Assembly: GCF_001598255.1 (NCBI RefSeq)
Contig: NZ_BCYP01000018.1
Location: 310,001 to 374,000 of the forward strand
DNA from: Mitsuaria chitosanitabida ATCC BAA-476 = NBRC 102408
Lineage (GTDB): Bacteria > Pseudomonadota > Gammaproteobacteria > Burkholderiales > Burkholderiaceae_C
DNA: 64,000 nucleotides
Direction: 5' to 3'
Made by a program: the position numbers and the translations under genes
Notes under the pieces: model-generated
Told to the model about the DNA's origin: nothing
Database searches by the model: none
The model's input: only the letters and a program-made list of their open reading frames with translations
Shown here: one piece after another, positions 61,845 through 64,000 of the stretch
Numbering within the stretch: the first letter of the stretch is position 1
Layout: every line of letters starts with the position of its first letter

Positions 61845-63878
61845 TCAGGAGGCTGCGGGGGCCGGCGCGGCCGGCTCGGCGCCTTCGTCGTTGACGTCGA
61901 TGGCCAGGGTGAGCACGCCGGCCGGTTCCTCGTCCTCGTCGGATTCGGTGTCGGCGGCGGGCTCGGCCTCGGCATCCAGGCGTTCGACCAGGTTGGCGTG
62001 CACGTCCAGCGTCAGCTCGTCCAGTCCGGTGATGCGGACCTTCACGTGGCTGTTGCGCGGCAGGTTCTCGCAGCCCAGCGCGCGGAACACCAGGGGCAGC
62101 GTGTCGGCGCGGACCAGACCGTCCTTCAGCACGGAGGCGGTCAGCTCGGTGATGCCTTGCTGCTGCAGGTACTTCAGCGTCCAGTAGCGCTCGATGCCGG
62201 ACTGGAAGCCGTTGTAGGCGCTGTAGGCCGCGTCGAAGCCCGAGATGATGGAGAACAGCTGCGCGTCCTTGGGCTTGAACGGCGCGGCCAGCGCGGCCGT
62301 CTTGCCGTGGCGGGCGCAGGCGATGATCTGCCACTGGTTGACCAGGTCGACGTAGCGGCGCAATGGGGAGGTGGCCCAGGTGTACTGCGCGACGCCCATG
62401 CCGGCGTGCGGCGCCGGCTTGGTGCCCATGCGGACCTTCATGCCGGGCGCGAGGCTGGCCTGGCTGCGATAGATGCCGGGCACGCCGCAGTCGGCGAGGA
62501 TGCCGCCCCAGCTCGAGTTGGCCAGGATCATGGCCTCGGCCACGATCAGGTCCAGGGCCGCGCCGCGCTGACGCGTCGTGATCGAGACCTGCTCGGCGCC
62601 CTCGGGCTCGCGTCCGTCGTTGCCCTCGAGGCGGAAGTTGTAGTCCGGACGGTTGAAGGTCTCGGGCTTGCCCCGCACCACCTCGCGCTTGGCCTTGAGG
62701 TCCTTGGCCAGACGGTAGGCGAAGGCCAGTTCCGGGGCGAAGTCGTAGTCGGCCGGGGCCGCGCCGGTCAGCGTGGCGTCGGTGATGACGTGGTCGAGCT
62801 TGTCGTGGCGCAGGTTGGCGGCGATGGGCACGCGTTCCAGCCTGGTCTCGCGCGAGGTGATCTCCAGCGTCGCCTCGTCCATGCTCAGGTAGATGCTGAC
62901 GGCGGGGCAGTCGCGGCCCTCGATCAGCGTGTAGGCCTGGACCACGTCGTCGGGCAGCATGGTCAGCTTCCAGCCCGGCATGTAGACGGTGGAGAAGCGG
63001 TCGCGGGCGACCTTGTCCACGGCCGAGTCCGGCTGGATGGCCAGGCCCGGCGCGGCGATGTGCACGCCGAAGACCACGGTGCCGGAGCCCAGGCCCTGGA
63101 CGGACAGCGCGTCGTCGATCTCCGTCGTCTGCGAGTCGTCGATCGAGAAGGCCCGCACGGGTGCGAGCGGCAGCTCTTCCTTGATCTCGGGGGCGCTGAG
63201 CGCGGGGAAGTTGGTGCCCTTGGGGAAGTGCTCGAAGAGGAAGCGCTTCCAGTGGAACTGGTAGGGGCTGGCGATCGCGCCGGCGTCCTTGAGCAGGTCC
63301 AGCGGCGCCTTCTGGCTGCGCTTGGCGGCCTCGACCACGGCCTTGTACTCGGGGCCGTTCTTGTCGGGGCGGAAGAGGATCTTGTAGATCTGGTCGCCGA
63401 TCGGGGCCGGGCACTGGCCCTGGGCCAGCTCGGCGGCCCATTGCTCGATCTGGGCGGCGATCTGCTTCTTGCGCTCGATGCCCAGCAGGGCGGCCTTCAC
63501 CGTCTCGGCGGGCGCCTTCTTGAAGACGCCCTTGCCCATCCGGCGGAAGTAATGGGGGGCCTCGAACAGCCGGAACAGCGCGCCGGCCTGCTGGCCCAGC
63601 GTCGCCTTGGCGTCGAAGTAGTCGCGGGCCAGGTCGGCGAAGCCGAACTCGCCTTCGGGCGCGAACTCCCAGGCGAGGTCGAGGTCGATCTCCTCGGACA
63701 GGCGTTGGCCGTCCGCGATCAGCTCGGCCGGCGAGGGCTTGTCGAACTTGATGAGGACATGCGCGGTTTTCACTTTGACGCGCTTGCCCGAATCGAGCTC
63801 GATCTGCATCGAGGATTCGGCTTCGGACAGGATGCGGCCGGCGAGGAACTTTCCGGCGTCTTCGAACAGGGCAAACAT
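61845..63878 (-). CDS. RNB-domain 3'-5' exoribonuclease (RNase II family)
   Basis: 677 residues. Catalytic RNB region (about 245-540) with FSIDDSQTTEIDDALSV, HIAAPGLAI, and YTWATSPLRRYVDLVNQWQ. In E. coli RNase II the first motif is D-x5-D-x-D-D; here the second acid is Glu. N-terminal part lacks clear cold-shock repeats; an acidic tail (about 625-677) follows the S1-like end. The promoter region is cut by the window end. First gene of the RNase-tonB-aroE-mtgA run. Confidence 0.92.
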   Translation of the reverse strand: MFALFEDAGKFLAGRILSEAESSMQIELDSGKRVKVKTAHVLIKFDKPSPAELIADGQRLSEEIDLDLAWEFAPEGEFGFADLARDYFDAKATLGQQAGALFRLFEAPHYFRRMGKGVFKKAPAETVKAALLGIERKKQIAAQIEQWAAELAQGQCPAPIGDQIYKILFRPDKNGPEYKAVVEAAKRSQKAPLDLLKDAGAIASPYQFHWKRFLFEHFPKGTNFPALSAPEIKEELPLAPVRAFSIDDSQTTEIDDALSVQGLGSGTVVFGVHIAAPGLAIQPDSAVDKVARDRFSTVYMPGWKLTMLPDDVVQAYTLIEGRDCPAVSIYLSMDEATLEITSRETRLERVPIAANLRHDKLDHVITDATLTGAAPADYDFAPELAFAYRLAKDLKAKREVVRGKPETFNRPDYNFRLEGNDGREPEGAEQVSITTRQRGAALDLIVAEAMILANSSWGGILADCGVPGIYRSQASLAPGMKVRMGTKPAPHAGMGVAQYTWATSPLRRYVDLVNQWQIIACARHGKTAALAAPFKPKDAQLFSIISGFDAAYSAYNGFQSGIERYWTLKYLQQQGITELTASVLKDGLVRADTLPLVFRALGCENLPRNSHVKVRITGLDELTLDVHANLVERLDAEAEPAADTESDEDEEPAGVLTLAIDVNDEGAEPAAPAPAAS

Positions 63879-64000
63879 AGCGGCGGGATTGTCGCTGATC
63901 GGGGAAGGCGGTCCGAACGGGTGGTGCCGGGTGCCGTGTCAATTCGTTCCGAAGGCCCCGACGAGTCGCGTCGCCGCGACGCCCGACGGTCCGGAGCGCG

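Overview
The window is about 64 kb of very GC-rich bacterial chromosome, densely packed with protein genes. It has no rRNA, no transposase or integrase, no CRISPR array and no visible origin. Gene content and order point to a betaproteobacterium of the Burkholderiales, most like the Roseateles/Mitsuaria/Rubrivivax group. The markers are rplU-rpmA-obgE-proB-(rppH)-proS, hemA-prfA-prmC-grxD-ubiX, ftsY|ffh|ypjD-PP0621-pilS-pilR-nrdA-nrdB-histone H1-like, aroQ-accB-accC-prmA-DUF3426, and RNase II-tonB-aroE-mtgA. The genus is an inference from synteny and a secreted pectate lyase; no marker was compared with a database.

Layout. 1-6.9 kb: a tight plus-strand catabolic operon of an MFS transporter (5' end outside the window), an S12 serine peptidase, an unusual fusion of an MlrC-type M81 metallopeptidase with an alpha/beta-hydrolase, and an amidase. 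7-16 kb: housekeeping (tRNA-Pro, ispB, rplU, rpmA, obgE, proB, rppH, proS), then a DUF418 membrane protein and a lytic transglycosylase. 16-25 kb: mostly minus-strand genes (ubiX, grxD, a small outer-membrane protein, prmC, prfA, hemA, miaB, two exported proteins). 25-31 kb: patatin plus GntP permease, then a divergent LysR/DHA2-type MFS efflux pair. 31-37 kb: a three-gene RND efflux operon. 37-39 kb: a secreted pectate lyase with its own palindromic leader. 39-46.7 kb: tRNA-Met, the SRP pair ftsY and ffh, a CcsA-like protein, and the pilS-pilR two-component pair. 47-52.6 kb: class Ia ribonucleotide reductase under a probable NrdR-controlled promoter, followed by a lysine/alanine-rich histone H1-like protein. 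52.7-64 kb: a minus-strand run of DUF3426, prmA, accC, accB, aroQ, tlpA, an unknown gene, mtgA, aroE, tonB and an RNB exoribonuclease.

How the genes work together. Most of the window is core metabolism and macromolecular synthesis. The accessory parts are the first operon, the patatin/GntP pair, the two efflux systems and the pectate lyase. The first operon resembles the microcystin mlrB-mlrC-mlrD set in the kinds of enzyme it combines and may import and dismantle modified, D-residue-containing or cyclic peptides. That is the most interesting functional lead here, and the MlrC/hydrolase fusion inside it is the most unusual protein. Non-coding structure is also rich: a perfect 20-bp inverted repeat upstream of the patatin gene, an 11-bp tandem repeat between convergent genes, co-centred palindromes between a LysR gene and its target, tandem NrdR boxes, and two promoters (hemA, ypjD) whose -10 boxes sit so close to the start codon that leaderless mRNAs are predicted.
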